In this document: positions 24,151 through 33,502 of the stretch, in pieces
How positions within the stretch are numbered: position 1 is the stretch's first letter
How the letters are laid out: each line of letters starts with the position of its first letter
Source of the DNA: Thermodesulfobacteriota bacterium
Lineage (GTDB): Bacteria; Desulfobacterota; DSM-4660; Desulfatiglandales; Desulfatiglandaceae
Length of the DNA: 39,347 nt
Reading direction: 5' to 3'
Assembly: GCA_028278625.1 (NCBI GenBank)
Contig: JANQDY010000236.1
Coordinates: 1 to 39,347 of the forward strand
Notes under the pieces: generated by a model
Told to the model about the DNA's origin: nothing
Database searches by the model: none
The model's input: the letters and a program-made list of their open reading frames with translations, nothing else
Program-made: the position numbers and the translations under genes

Positions 24151-24331
24151 GGGTTGATCCTTTCAGTTTTCCTTATTTGTTGATCTATATCATTATTATC
24201 GAAGAATGTAACTCGCAAAACATGCCAACCGCCTATCAGAAAGCGCCTTTGCCCAAGGCCCCCTTCTGAATTGCCGGCTGTCATTCAACATATAATGGGG
24301 ATTTTGACAACCCATATTTTACCGGTCCCTC

Positions 24332-24367
24332 ATTGGCGCATATGGCAAGTTGATTGGCGCACACGGC
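24332..24367 (+). promoter_or_regulatory. Direct-repeat operator for the AraC regulator
   Basis: ATTGGCGCATATGGC (24332-24346) and ATTGGCGCACACGGC (24353-24367) match at 13 of 15 bases and repeat with 21-bp period (two helical turns). This is the classic layout of AraC-type sites. It lies in the divergent gap between the AraC gene and the flavodoxin gene. Confidence 0.65.
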
Positions 24368-24489
24368 TATAGATTCCATGTGTTGAATTTCCTTAGAATC
24401 AATGCGCCTTGGCGGCAACAATTTTGGGAAGGCAGCCGGCCTAGAATTGCACCAAAATTGAGAACCATTTAAAACAGGTGGGGAAGAAA

Positions 24490-25614
24490 ATGAAGAGGAA
24501 TATTGCCGAATTGGACCACATTTCAAAAGGATTTTTTCCCAAAATTGATGATCAACAAGGGAAACTTAAGGTGATCCCCTCACGAAACGCCATGCAATTT
24601 GCGGAAGACAGGCGGGTATTTATAAAAGCCGGCGCCCTGTTCCTATTGTCCATGGCGCTCCCCTCATGCGCCTCGGCGCCGGTCCGCGCTGAGCCCACGG
24701 GAAAGATTTCGAACACGGATCCGAAAAGCGCGGCAGTCTGCTGGTACAGCCAAACCGGGAATACGGAACGGGCCGGCCGCCTGATCGGCGCAACACTTGA
24801 GCGAAAAGGACTGAAGGTCCTCAAAGGGGATTACCGGGATCTTGACCGGTCGGCCTTGGGGGATCATGATATGATCATTGCGGGATCCCCAACCTTCTAT
24901 TATGATGTGCCCGGAAATTTCAAAGAGTGGCTTCGGGGCATTCCGGAGATTGCGGGCAAACCCGCGGCAGCCTATGTGACCTTTGGCGGGACGGGAGGCA
25001 ATCAACACAATGCCGCCTGCACCCTGCTGGAACTGCTCACCGATAAAGGCGGCTTGCCGGTGGGTCTTGATACCTTTGGCAGCATGAGTTCATTTGCCAT
25101 CACCTGGTCCACGGGAAGGGTGGAACGGGTTCTGAAATACAGCAATTTGCCGGATCAGAAGTCTTACAAGGACATGCGGGGATTTGCGGAAAACGCCTTG
25201 CAGCATGTTCAAACGGGACAATCCATCAAATTCCATAAAGGATTCGATTTTCGGGAATGTCTCAAATCATCCCCTTCCATTTGGTCGACCAAATTGCTGA
25301 TCAGCCGGCATACCATCAGCAAAACCGATTGCATTGCCTGTGGTACCTGCTTGCTGAAATGCCCGGTCGGCGCCATCGACCTTGACAAAAAAAAGATAGA
25401 CACGGATCGCTGTATCGCTTGTTTGGGATGCGTCAACAACTGCCCGGCCAATGCCGTTGTGATGGTCTTTATGGGAGATAACGTCTATGGATACAAGGAA
25501 TTTGTTAAACGCAACCACATTGTGATCCCCTTGCCCAAGGAATTGAAACATGAAAACAGCCCTTCTGATGATCATGCTCTGCTTCTCCTCCACCGCATTT
25601 GCGGAGACGGTTGA
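24490..25614 (+). CDS. Tat/lipobox flavodoxin with two 4Fe-4S motifs
   Basis: 374 residues. The ATG at 24490 follows GGGGAAG; an in-frame GTG at 24478 is less likely. The N-terminus has EDRRVFIKAGALFLLSMALP followed by SCAS, i.e. a Tat-like twin-arginine signal with a possible lipobox (LPSC). Next comes a flavodoxin domain (WYSQTGNTERAGRLIGATLE and AGSPTFYYDVPGNFKEW, FMN phosphate and aromatic loops), then two 4Fe-4S clusters (CIACGTCLLKCP and CIACLGCVNNCP). An exported flavodoxin-ferredoxin is unusual, since most such EFR1-like proteins are cytoplasmic. Its tail overlaps the next frame by 65 nt, so the last ~20 residues may be read-through. Confidence 0.85.
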   Translation: MKRNIAELDHISKGFFPKIDDQQGKLKVIPSRNAMQFAEDRRVFIKAGALFLLSMALPSCASAPVRAEPTGKISNTDPKSAAVCWYSQTGNTERAGRLIGATLERKGLKVLKGDYRDLDRSALGDHDMIIAGSPTFYYDVPGNFKEWLRGIPEIAGKPAAAYVTFGGTGGNQHNAACTLLELLTDKGGLPVGLDTFGSMSSFAITWSTGRVERVLKYSNLPDQKSYKDMRGFAENALQHVQTGQSIKFHKGFDFRECLKSSPSIWSTKLLISRHTISKTDCIACGTCLLKCPVGAIDLDKKKIDTDRCIACLGCVNNCPANAVVMVFMGDNVYGYKEFVKRNHIVIPLPKELKHENSPSDDHALLLLHRICGDG

Positions 25615-25926
25615 AAGCAAAACCGAAAAAGAGATTCAGCACCTGATAGCGTATTTGAAGACCTCCAACTGTGAATTCAACCGAAACGGCACCTGGTATG
25701 ATTCCCGGACGGCACTGGGTCATATCAAAAGAAAATACGACTATTTCAACAAAAGAGGCCTCATCAGGACCGCGGAAGACTTTATTGAACATGCGCCACC
25801 AAAAGCACCATGAGCGGCAAACCGTATTGGGTGAGGTGCGGCGGGGGAGTTCCCGTCAAAAGCGCTCACTGGTTCACTGAGGAATTAATAAGGTTCAGGA
25901 AGACAGAGGTGGACGTGACAACATGA
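25550..25926 (+). pseudogene. DUF5329-family exported protein, interrupted by a frameshift
   Basis: The first frame gives MKTALLMIMLCFSSTAFAET (signal peptide) and EKEIQHLIAYLKTSNCEFNR...FIEHAPPKAP, then a stop at 25813. The family continues with ATKSTMSGKPYWVRCGGG VPVKSAHWFTEELIRFRK, which is encoded intact in another frame, starting at about 25795 and ending at TGA 25924-25926. The switch from frame 2 to frame 1 near 25793-25797 (GCGCCACCAAAAGC) fits a single deleted base, or a sequencing error. The function of DUF5329 is unknown. It follows the Tat flavodoxin gene, with overlap. Confidence 0.75.
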
Positions 25927-26068
25927 GGGGGAGAATACGGTTTCCGGAACACCGCCGGACCCCTACCCCTCACATTTTGAACGTTGGACCAACATAAAAT
26001 CGGTTCAACGGCACCGAATCAGAAACCCATCATTGTGTGGATGTCCTCGCCGATTCGCTGCACTTCCG

Positions 26069-26890
26069 TTACAGATACAGCCTGCTCTTCTTTTTCGCCA
26101 GAGTTTCCGGGGTTTCCTTATCGTTTTCCATCTTCAACCGGAATGATCCGGTCATATCATTGATTTTCAGAATCTCATCAGGACAGATTTGCAGGCAGTG
26201 CAGACAGCAAATGCACTTGCCCGCCTGGGCCTCGCCCGTTTCGGCCATAATGGCGCCCGCGGGACACTCCTCCTGGCAGAGCATGCACATGCTGCACTCA
26301 GCGCCGGACCGGGTGGGGAGTTGGGAAACCGCTTTGTAGCGGAATCCCTCGAACATGTCCAGTTGCTCCTCGCTGTAGGGACCGGGGTTCAGATCTCCCA
26401 CCACCGCCGGATCTTCACCGCTGAATCTCCTGTAAATGGCGTCGGCGTATTGGGTGGCCGACGTCATATCCTCGTCCGCCGGTCGGCCGGCCATGGACTG
26501 CCAGCCCCCCAGATTGAAGGTGTGGGCCCCCAAAAACTCGGCCGAAGCCACCACCGTAAAGCCGCGCCGGCCCAACCGCTCCCTGGTATCGTAATGGGTG
26601 GGATGGACCTGAAAGCCGCCATAGGTGAAAAAGGTGGCGCACTTCATACCGGCCCCCTCCAGAGTGTCCAGCCACTCACGGACCAATCGCGGTGCTCGCA
26701 TGGAATGAATGGGTGAGCCAAAGACCGCCGCCTGGAAAGGCGAGAAGTCCATGCCCGGTTCCCGGGCCTCGGGCGGGGTGATGTCCAGTCTCTCCACCTG
26801 CGCACCGAGGTCGGTTAGGCGCGCGGCAATGGTGTCGCCAATCTTTTTGGTATTTCCGGTGGCGCTGAAGCAAGCAAACAGTATTTTCAT
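26069..26890 (-). CDS. EFR1-like flavodoxin-ferredoxin fusion (cytoplasmic)
   Basis: 273 residues. A flavodoxin domain (MKILFACFSATGNTKKIGDT; FGSPIHSMRAPRLVREWLDT) is followed by two 4Fe-4S motifs (CSMCMLCQEECP and CICCLHCLQICP). No signal peptide is present, in contrast to the related exported protein at 24490. Such proteins move electrons between low-potential donors and unknown partners. A ribosome site (AAAGGAGGT) lies inside the 15-bp gap after the lipoprotein gene, and the two are probably one transcript. Confidence 0.9.
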   Translation of the reverse strand: MKILFACFSATGNTKKIGDTIAARLTDLGAQVERLDITPPEAREPGMDFSPFQAAVFGSPIHSMRAPRLVREWLDTLEGAGMKCATFFTYGGFQVHPTHYDTRERLGRRGFTVVASAEFLGAHTFNLGGWQSMAGRPADEDMTSATQYADAIYRRFSGEDPAVVGDLNPGPYSEEQLDMFEGFRYKAVSQLPTRSGAECSMCMLCQEECPAGAIMAETGEAQAGKCICCLHCLQICPDEILKINDMTGSFRLKMENDKETPETLAKKKSRLYL

Positions 26891-26905
26891 TTATTGGGAC
26901 CTCCT

Positions 26906-28024
26906 TTATTGATCCGAACCAGGTGATATGACCCATGTCAGGTCCGGGCGTAACACCGCGGTCATGGAATAGACGCCCTCGGGAAAAACGATTTCCGCCC
27001 TATTGGTCACCGAGTTGTGGTCCAGCACTTCTCCCAATCTGTAATTACCAAATGTTATCCAGTACTTAGGAGAGGATGGATCAAAAGCCACCGTCCAGTT
27101 GGGCATGGCCTGCATGGCATATATGGGAGATCCGCTCATGCCGATACCAACGGATATTTCATCCATTTGAATGCCACCGCCCAATCGTATAAACAACCTG
27201 CCTGGATACGGTCCGGATGTTTGATTTGTGAAAGAGTAGTAACCGCCGGAACCTTCCAGCGTGATCTGGTTATAAGATGAGAGATCGGCGTTAGCGGTTT
27301 GGGACGACCGAAACAAGACCCCGGGCCGCAATTGCCCGGTCATGGCCCAACAGAAGGAATACGCCTGTGACCAAGTGAACCTGATTTGCGTGTTGGGATA
27401 GGTATATTTGGCAAACCAGGCAAGGGGCATGATTTGATAGGAACCTACATCCCGGTTGTACTGGTAGATGCATACCGAGCCGCTCTCATTTGAATCATTT
27501 CGGAATGTGAGGGTATGCTGCTCCCGGGGGGAGGTTACCTTTCCGGCGAAAAAGTAGGAAAACCCCGGGACGTTTGCTGATACGGTGGTACCCTCGAATA
27601 TTCCGCCGATGATATTCCATTGGATGCCGTCACCGGAGTGAAAAACGAAGATTCCTTCTCCACTCTGATCCAGATCAAATGAAATGACCGCCGTGTCGGC
27701 GTTGTATGCGTCCGCATCTGACAAACTGATTTGGTGGACCTCGCTTAAGGGTGTGATATCGGGTGGGATTGAGCCTGTTTCCACAACGGTTCCAGTCACC
27801 AGGACATCAAATGCCACGGAATCCGGAGGGAAAGCGATCCAAACCGAACCCGCATCATACGTTCCTCCGTTGGCATTTGTGATCAAGGTCATGGCCGTGC
27901 CTTGGCCGGACGAGTCGTCCGAACTGCAGCCGGAAAACAGCAACCCCGTCAGGATGGCCGCCAAAACCAGATTGGACAAAAGACCGTTCCGGCGCCGAGG
28001 GGCAAATTGTAATATCTTGATCAT
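26906..28024 (-). CDS. Predicted lipoprotein of unknown function
   Basis: 372 residues. The N-terminus has a long hydrophobic signal (LVLAAILTGLLFSGC) ending in a lipobox, so Cys is the lipid anchor. The mature part is beta-rich and Ser/Gly/Tyr-rich (for example LITNANGGTYDAGSVWIAFP and GGIQMDEISVGIGMSGSPIY), with no recognised domain. It is encoded just upstream of the cytoplasmic flavodoxin-ferredoxin gene on the same strand, but a functional link is not evident. Confidence 0.8.
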   Translation of the reverse strand: MIKILQFAPRRRNGLLSNLVLAAILTGLLFSGCSSDDSSGQGTAMTLITNANGGTYDAGSVWIAFPPDSVAFDVLVTGTVVETGSIPPDITPLSEVHQISLSDADAYNADTAVISFDLDQSGEGIFVFHSGDGIQWNIIGGIFEGTTVSANVPGFSYFFAGKVTSPREQHTLTFRNDSNESGSVCIYQYNRDVGSYQIMPLAWFAKYTYPNTQIRFTWSQAYSFCWAMTGQLRPGVLFRSSQTANADLSSYNQITLEGSGGYYSFTNQTSGPYPGRLFIRLGGGIQMDEISVGIGMSGSPIYAMQAMPNWTVAFDPSSPKYWITFGNYRLGEVLDHNSVTNRAEIVFPEGVYSMTAVLRPDLTWVISPGSDQ

Positions 28025-28130
28025 TTGTTACGGTCTCCTCTCCTCCTGGTGACAAGTTATTGGTGATGAAATATTGCCTTCTTTAGGGGAGTATAGGAAA
28101 AACACACCAGTGGATCAAGGGAAAAGAGCC

Positions 28131-28182
28131 GGCACATGTGCCACCAACCCTGACATTTTTGAATGAAAGGATCTTTTTCATT
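28131..28182 (+). promoter_or_regulatory. Two dyads in the region before the SDR gene
   Basis: GGCACATGTGCC (28131-28142) is a perfect 12-bp palindrome. A second inverted repeat follows, AATGAAA (28162-28168) and TTTCATT (28176-28182) with a 7-nt spacer. Both lie in the ~290-bp divergent gap between the lipoprotein and the SDR genes, and may be regulator sites. No matching regulator is known. Confidence 0.4.
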
Positions 28183-28317
28183 GTTCCGATTCTTCGTGTT
28201 GGGATCAAAGAAAAATTGGCGTCATCGGAATTAAAAATGGCGCCATGCGCTATTGCCCTCGAATCCTTTCCCGATTATCTTCTATGGAAGCGTATCACAG
28301 TATGGAAGGAGTCAGGA

Positions 28318-29406
28318 ATGTCTGGTAAGAATGGAAATCAATTGTCAAAAGTGGATAAACGGCTTCCGGTGATGGTTACCGGCGCCACCGGCTACGTTGC
28401 GGGATGGATCGTCAAAAAACTCCTTGAGGAAGGCCTCACGGTGCATGCGGCGGTCCGTGATCCGGATAACCTCGAAAAACTGAAGTACCTCAACGGCATC
28501 GCGGAAAATGCGCCCGGCAAGATCAACTACTTCAAAGCGGATCTTTTGCAGCCGGGGTCTTATGGGGAAGCCATGGCGGGATGTCAGGTCGTTTTTCATA
28601 CGGCATCGCCTTTCAAGATCAATGTGGATGATCCGAAAAAGGAGTTGATCGATCCGGCGCTTCTGGGCACCCGCAACGTGCTGGAAGAAGCGAATCGAAA
28701 CCCTTCGGTCAACAGAGTGGTCCTCACCAGCAGTTGCGCGGCCATCTATGGGGACAATGCAGACCTTCAAAAAACACCGAACGGCATTTTCACGGAAGAG
28801 ATCTGGAACACCAGTTCATCCCTTGACCACCAGCCCTATTCCTATTCCAAGACCGTGGCGGAAAAGGAGGCCTGGAAAATCAATGAAGCACAGAACCGCT
28901 GGGATCTTGTTACCATCAATCCTACCCTGGTTTTAGGACCCGGAATCAATCCCCGTGCAACATCGGAGAGTTTCAAAGTCGTAAAACAGTTTGGTGACGG
29001 TTCCATGAAATCAGGGGTCCCCAATTTCGGTTTTGGTGCGGTGGATGTCCGCGACGTTGCGGAAGCCCATTACAGGGCCGCATTTATTCCGGAAGCAAAG
29101 GGGCGCTACATTACATCGGGACACAACACGGATTTTCCCAGCATGGCCGAAACCCTTCTTGAAAAATACGGAAAGAACTACCCCATCCCGCGCAAAACCA
29201 TGCCCAAGTGGCTTGTGTGGATAGCGGGGCCCATGGTCAACAAGGCCATGACCCGAAAGGTCGTCTCCCTCAATGTCAACCTTCCCTGGAAAGGGGATAA
29301 CCGCAAGAGCATTCGGGAACTGGACATGCAGTACCGCCCCTTAAAGGAATCCATGAACGATTTCTTTCAACAGATGGTGGATAGCGGTCTGCTGACAGAA
29401 AAATAA
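28318..29406 (+). CDS. NAD(P)-dependent SDR/epimerase, dihydroflavonol-reductase-like
   Basis: 362 residues from the ATG at 28318, which follows GGAAGGA; a longer frame to 28138 lacks a ribosome site. Rossmann motif VTGATGYVAGWIVKKLLEEG, then VFHTASPF and LTSSCAAIYG, and the catalytic YSYSKTVAEK (Tyr and Lys of the extended SDR family). Members reduce carbonyl or epimerise sugar-like groups. The hydrophobic stretch near KWLVWIAGPMVNKAM is common in this group. Specific substrate unknown. Confidence 0.9.
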   Translation: MSGKNGNQLSKVDKRLPVMVTGATGYVAGWIVKKLLEEGLTVHAAVRDPDNLEKLKYLNGIAENAPGKINYFKADLLQPGSYGEAMAGCQVVFHTASPFKINVDDPKKELIDPALLGTRNVLEEANRNPSVNRVVLTSSCAAIYGDNADLQKTPNGIFTEEIWNTSSSLDHQPYSYSKTVAEKEAWKINEAQNRWDLVTINPTLVLGPGINPRATSESFKVVKQFGDGSMKSGVPNFGFGAVDVRDVAEAHYRAAFIPEAKGRYITSGHNTDFPSMAETLLEKYGKNYPIPRKTMPKWLVWIAGPMVNKAMTRKVVSLNVNLPWKGDNRKSIRELDMQYRPLKESMNDFFQQMVDSGLLTEK

Positions 29407-29444
29407 CGGCCCCATGGCGGCCAATTCCTTTGCCGAGGAATCAT

Positions 29445-31133
29445 ATGAGACAACTCCTGAAAGTGCCGGAAACCGTAAGGCCCCAAAACATCAAACTGTA
29501 CACCATCACTCAGATCGCCTATCTGTTCGGGGCCACGGGCCACCTGTCACTGGGATTCTTCTTCCTGTGGCTCAAGGTGTACCCCATGGTGTACTTTAAT
29601 TTCATTCTAAGTGTCCCGATTTTTACTTCAGCGCTTTATCTGAACCGGCGGGGCCGTCACAGTCTGGCATTTTCACTGGCACTCTTTGAGCTCTTTTTTC
29701 ATCAGGTGGGAGGTGTCTATTTCCTGGGATGGGAGAGCGGCTTTCAGTATTTTCTCATCTACCTGGCGGGTCTCGTGTTTTTTAATGCCAACTGGAATAA
29801 CAGAATCCGCTTTTTTTTGATTCTCGTTGTTGCCTTCAGTTTTTTCATACTCTATCTGTTTTGCGGAAATGGTGGGATATATCAGGCTCCCGATTTCATT
29901 TACCATCTTTTATATCTCACCAACAGCCTGGCCACCTTATTCCTTATGGCGATGCTCATCAATTCCTATGTGAGAACCGCTGACAGGGCTGAAGGGGATT
30001 TGAGATCGGCCAATCAGAAATTATTGCAGAAAAACAAAGAGATAGAGAACACACTGAAACAGCGGGATCAGGCTTACAAGCAATTGGACCAGGAGCGGCA
30101 AAAATCGGACGAACTGGCCGCCTTGCTCAAAAAAATGTTCGGCCGTTACCTGTCCGCCGAGGTCATGAATTCCCTGATTGAAGACCCCTCCTCCCTTGAA
30201 CTTGGGGGGGAAAAAAGAAACGTTACCCTTATGATGACGGACCTGAGGGGATTTACGGCGCTGTGCGAGCGCATGAAACCGGAAGAAGTGGTGCAGATGC
30301 TCAACGGCTACTTTGATGTCATGATGCAAGTCATTGATAATTATAACGGAACTGTCAATGAAATCATCGGAGACGCCCTATTGGTAATTTTCGGCGCACC
30401 CCAGGAAATGCCGGATCGGAACGAACGGGCCGTTGCCTGCGCCATCCACATGCAGAATGCCATGATGACGGTCAACCAAAAGAACCGCTCAAAGGGTCTG
30501 CCGGAGCTTGAAATGGGCATCGGTCTGAATGAAACCGAGGTGATCGTCGGCAATGTGGGCTCCAGCAAAAGAAGCAAATACGCCGTTGTGGGAAGCGGCG
30601 TCAATCTCACGAGCCGCATCGAATCCTACACCGTGGGAGGGCAGATTCTCGTTTCCGAATCCCTTTATGAGGGATTGGGGGACAAGCTGCGCATCGATTC
30701 CCAGCGGGATGTGTTTCCAAAAGGATCCGAGACGCCCCTCAGGATATATGAAGTGGGCGGGATTTCGGGTGATTACCATACGGTTCTCGAAGCTCATGAA
30801 CCTGAACAGTCGAACCTTTCAACGCCGATTCCCATTCGATACCATTTTCTTGAAGGAAAGGATACCGAAGGGAAGGAATTTGAAGGATTCATTCATTGGC
30901 TTTCAAAGACCGGTGCCGGCCTTTCCCTCACCCAAGGGATTGAACCCCTTGCCAACATTAAGATGAATCTCAGAGACGTCAACGAGAAGCTGGCAAATAG
31001 ACATTTTTATGCCAAGGCAATCCAGGCTTCTAACAAAGACAGTGGCCTCTCCCCCGTTCGATTCACTGCCGTTCCCCCGGAAATTGACGCTTATTTCGAG
31101 GCCTTTCGAAAATTTGCTGATGAAAGAGGTTAA
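29445..31133 (+). CDS. Membrane class III nucleotide cyclase with PilZ-like C-terminus
   Basis: 562 residues from the ATG at 29445 (GAGGA upstream). About six hydrophobic helices (residues 20-175) are followed by a coiled coil (KNKEIENTLKQRDQAYKQLD), then the class III cyclase domain: MMTDLRGFTALCER (metal Asp D266), NEIIGDALLVIFGAP (metal Asp D310), and VNLTSRIES (N387/R391). The purine-selecting position usually filled by Lys is E306, and the second (Asp/Thr) position is A380; E at the first is the guanylate-type choice. A C-terminal ~90 residues (FEGFIHWLSKTGAGLSLTQG) resemble PilZ. It converges with the MscS gene. Confidence 0.88.
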   Translation: MRQLLKVPETVRPQNIKLYTITQIAYLFGATGHLSLGFFFLWLKVYPMVYFNFILSVPIFTSALYLNRRGRHSLAFSLALFELFFHQVGGVYFLGWESGFQYFLIYLAGLVFFNANWNNRIRFFLILVVAFSFFILYLFCGNGGIYQAPDFIYHLLYLTNSLATLFLMAMLINSYVRTADRAEGDLRSANQKLLQKNKEIENTLKQRDQAYKQLDQERQKSDELAALLKKMFGRYLSAEVMNSLIEDPSSLELGGEKRNVTLMMTDLRGFTALCERMKPEEVVQMLNGYFDVMMQVIDNYNGTVNEIIGDALLVIFGAPQEMPDRNERAVACAIHMQNAMMTVNQKNRSKGLPELEMGIGLNETEVIVGNVGSSKRSKYAVVGSGVNLTSRIESYTVGGQILVSESLYEGLGDKLRIDSQRDVFPKGSETPLRIYEVGGISGDYHTVLEAHEPEQSNLSTPIPIRYHFLEGKDTEGKEFEGFIHWLSKTGAGLSLTQGIEPLANIKMNLRDVNEKLANRHFYAKAIQASNKDSGLSPVRFTAVPPEIDAYFEAFRKFADERG

Positions 31134-31141
31134 AACCTTTC

Positions 31142-33502
31142 TTAATGGTTCTTGACGATACTCTCGTGCTTGGAAAAACCATTCAATATGTCGGATTTGG
31201 GGCTGGTATTCTTGAAATGCAGATCCACCTGGGGGAACGCGATTTCCACCTTATGCTCCCTGAATTTCTTCAAAATGCTGAAGCGGAGGTCTGATGCAAC
31301 CCGTTTGGAACCTGTAAAATTCACCCAGAATTTGAGTCGGAAATCGAGGTAGCTGTCTTTGAAATCCTCAAAGCGGACCCTGGGAAGGGGCGTATTGAGG
31401 ACATCCGGGTGTTGGCCGGCGCACTCAAGGAGCAGTTGCTTGACCTGGTCAGGATCACTGCCGTAATCGACCCCCACTGCCACAATCAGTCTTACCGCCC
31501 GGCTGTCGCGGCTCATGTTGACGAAGGGCATGGAGACAAGGTGCGAATTGGGGATCATGATGGTGGTGTCATCCCGGGTCCGTACCAGGGTATTCCGTAT
31601 GGTCACTTTTTCCACTTCCCCAAGGACCAGTTCGTGCTCGATGACATCCCCCGGCCTCACGGACCGGCCGAACAACAGGATCACACCACTTACAAAATTA
31701 TTGATGATGTGTTGCAGGCCGAACCCGATTCCCACGCTCATCCCCCCCGCAAGGACCAGAATGGAGCTCATTCTGACGCCGATGATATGGAGCAACAATA
31801 GGCCGTAAATGCCCCAGACGCCGTAGACCACCACGGTTTGGACGGGCATCATGACAGCATCATCCACATTCGATTTTTCCGCCACCCTTCGAACGGCCCC
31901 CTTGAGCACGGCTACCAGCGGCTTAACCACAAAAAAAAGGCCCACTGCCGCAACAATCTGGAAGAAACCGATGTCGATGTCCTGCCAGTTGAACTGTATT
32001 CTTTGGGCCATCGTCCCAATTTCCGATTGCCCGAACTGGTCCGCCAGCCACAGAAGAATGACACCCACGGCGCCAAACCATATGGCGGGAATCCCCAGGC
32101 TGGTGCCGGCGGAACGAAACAGGGAATGATCCTTTTCCTGCAGCCGGGCCAGCCTTCTCCGGATCAGATCCGAAAGTGCCAAAGCGAATTGATACAGGAT
32201 GCAACAGAGAAAAAGCGTCAAAAAGATCTCAACGGACGGAAAGGTAAAACCGGCCAAAGAAAGCCCGATGATGGGAAATCCGCACCAGAAACAAAAACGG
32301 ATCAGCCTGCGGGGGCCGGGGTCCCTGAATTTTCGGGCATATGACCGCAGAATGCACATCATGATGCCGACGCCTATGGGCCACAACACGCTCAGGAGAC
32401 GAAGGGGCATGTTGGCCATTTGGGCGATGATACCTGCCGTAAAAAGATAAAACAGGGGGTAGAGGGGTGAGGGAACCTCGGATCTGAGTTTGATATTCCG
32501 CAATCCCCATCCCAAAATAATGGCGGCCCAGATGCCTGAAATGACCGCCAGCCTGTAAAAAAGCCCGTTCTCGGGAAACACCCCGACCGCGGTTGCAGCC
32601 CAGAAGGCCCCACACAGCGCCACAGGAAAAACCGCTTTGTTGGATATATCGATCCACTGTTCATGATTGCCGTCCGACAGGATCCGCATTCGGCCAAGCA
32701 ACCATTTGAAAATGAAATAACAGATGATCCCGAACACCAGAAAAAAGACGCCTGACTGCACCCATTCGGCAGAGGAATCGGGAAGTTTGGATCTGAGCGT
32801 AGGCCCCAATGAGTGGGTCCATAGGGTCCATGTGAGCAGTACTTTTTTTAAGAGGTCCTCTTCATATACCATGAACAGGGGTTTCGTGAAGTAGACGGTC
32901 CAGACCCCGGCCATCTCCTTTTCAAGCTCCTGATCCCATTTGGCCAGCATTTCTTCCGCTTTCTTCGTCTCTGAAAGAACATTCTGAAGCGGTTTTTTGA
33001 GTTTCAATTGGGAGCTTTCAAATCCGTCAAGCGCTTTTAAAAGGGTTTGGGCGTTCTCTTTCTGTTCCCTGGAAACAGCGGTTTCAAAAACAAACCGCAG
33101 GTCTTCCTGGGCCGTCTCCACAATGGCAAGATTCATCCGGATTTCCTGAGCCATACCACGGATCGTCCGTGTCTCTCTTTCAAGACCCTTGCTCAGTTCC
33201 GAAGCCTGCTTGAAGTACATGCGTACCTCAAAGGGGTTTGATTCACTCATGCCGATCAGGAATCTCAATTGGTGTGCCCTGGCCAGGTAGTCGGCCAGGG
33301 TGGCTTCATAGGCACGGATTCTTGCCATTTTTTCCGGCAGAATTTCGTCAAAGTAGCGGCCGGCTTCAATGAGGAGTTGCTGTTTTGTTTCTACAAGCCT
33401 GCTCAGATGTGTCTGGTCGGTTCTGGCAGCGGTTGCAGGGGCAAGAAGACCCAGCAGGATAACAAATACGGATTGAGACAGCCAAAGGGCATAACGCTTC
33501 AA
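31142..33502 (-). CDS. Large MscS-family mechanosensitive channel
   Basis: 786 residues, with a TTG start preceded by AGGGGGG. A signal-like segment leads a periplasmic coiled-coil part (residues ~25-210), followed by about ten helices and the MscS pore/cytoplasmic core: LAGGMSVGIGFGLQHIINNF (pore helix TM3), FGRSVRPGDVIE, and TIMIPNSHLVSMPFVNMSR. The last segment (FREHKVEIAFPQVDLHF) is also conserved. This resembles the large MscK/MscM-type proteins. It releases solutes under hypo-osmotic stress from the inner membrane. Confidence 0.93.
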   Translation of the reverse strand: MKRYALWLSQSVFVILLGLLAPATAARTDQTHLSRLVETKQQLLIEAGRYFDEILPEKMARIRAYEATLADYLARAHQLRFLIGMSESNPFEVRMYFKQASELSKGLERETRTIRGMAQEIRMNLAIVETAQEDLRFVFETAVSREQKENAQTLLKALDGFESSQLKLKKPLQNVLSETKKAEEMLAKWDQELEKEMAGVWTVYFTKPLFMVYEEDLLKKVLLTWTLWTHSLGPTLRSKLPDSSAEWVQSGVFFLVFGIICYFIFKWLLGRMRILSDGNHEQWIDISNKAVFPVALCGAFWAATAVGVFPENGLFYRLAVISGIWAAIILGWGLRNIKLRSEVPSPLYPLFYLFTAGIIAQMANMPLRLLSVLWPIGVGIMMCILRSYARKFRDPGPRRLIRFCFWCGFPIIGLSLAGFTFPSVEIFLTLFLCCILYQFALALSDLIRRRLARLQEKDHSLFRSAGTSLGIPAIWFGAVGVILLWLADQFGQSEIGTMAQRIQFNWQDIDIGFFQIVAAVGLFFVVKPLVAVLKGAVRRVAEKSNVDDAVMMPVQTVVVYGVWGIYGLLLLHIIGVRMSSILVLAGGMSVGIGFGLQHIINNFVSGVILLFGRSVRPGDVIEHELVLGEVEKVTIRNTLVRTRDDTTIMIPNSHLVSMPFVNMSRDSRAVRLIVAVGVDYGSDPDQVKQLLLECAGQHPDVLNTPLPRVRFEDFKDSYLDFRLKFWVNFTGSKRVASDLRFSILKKFREHKVEIAFPQVDLHFKNTSPKSDILNGFSKHESIVKNH

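Noticed and set aside
28138..28317. 60-residue N-terminal extension of the SDR protein
   Set aside because: There is no ribosome site, and the extension is unlike the family; it overlaps the two dyads.
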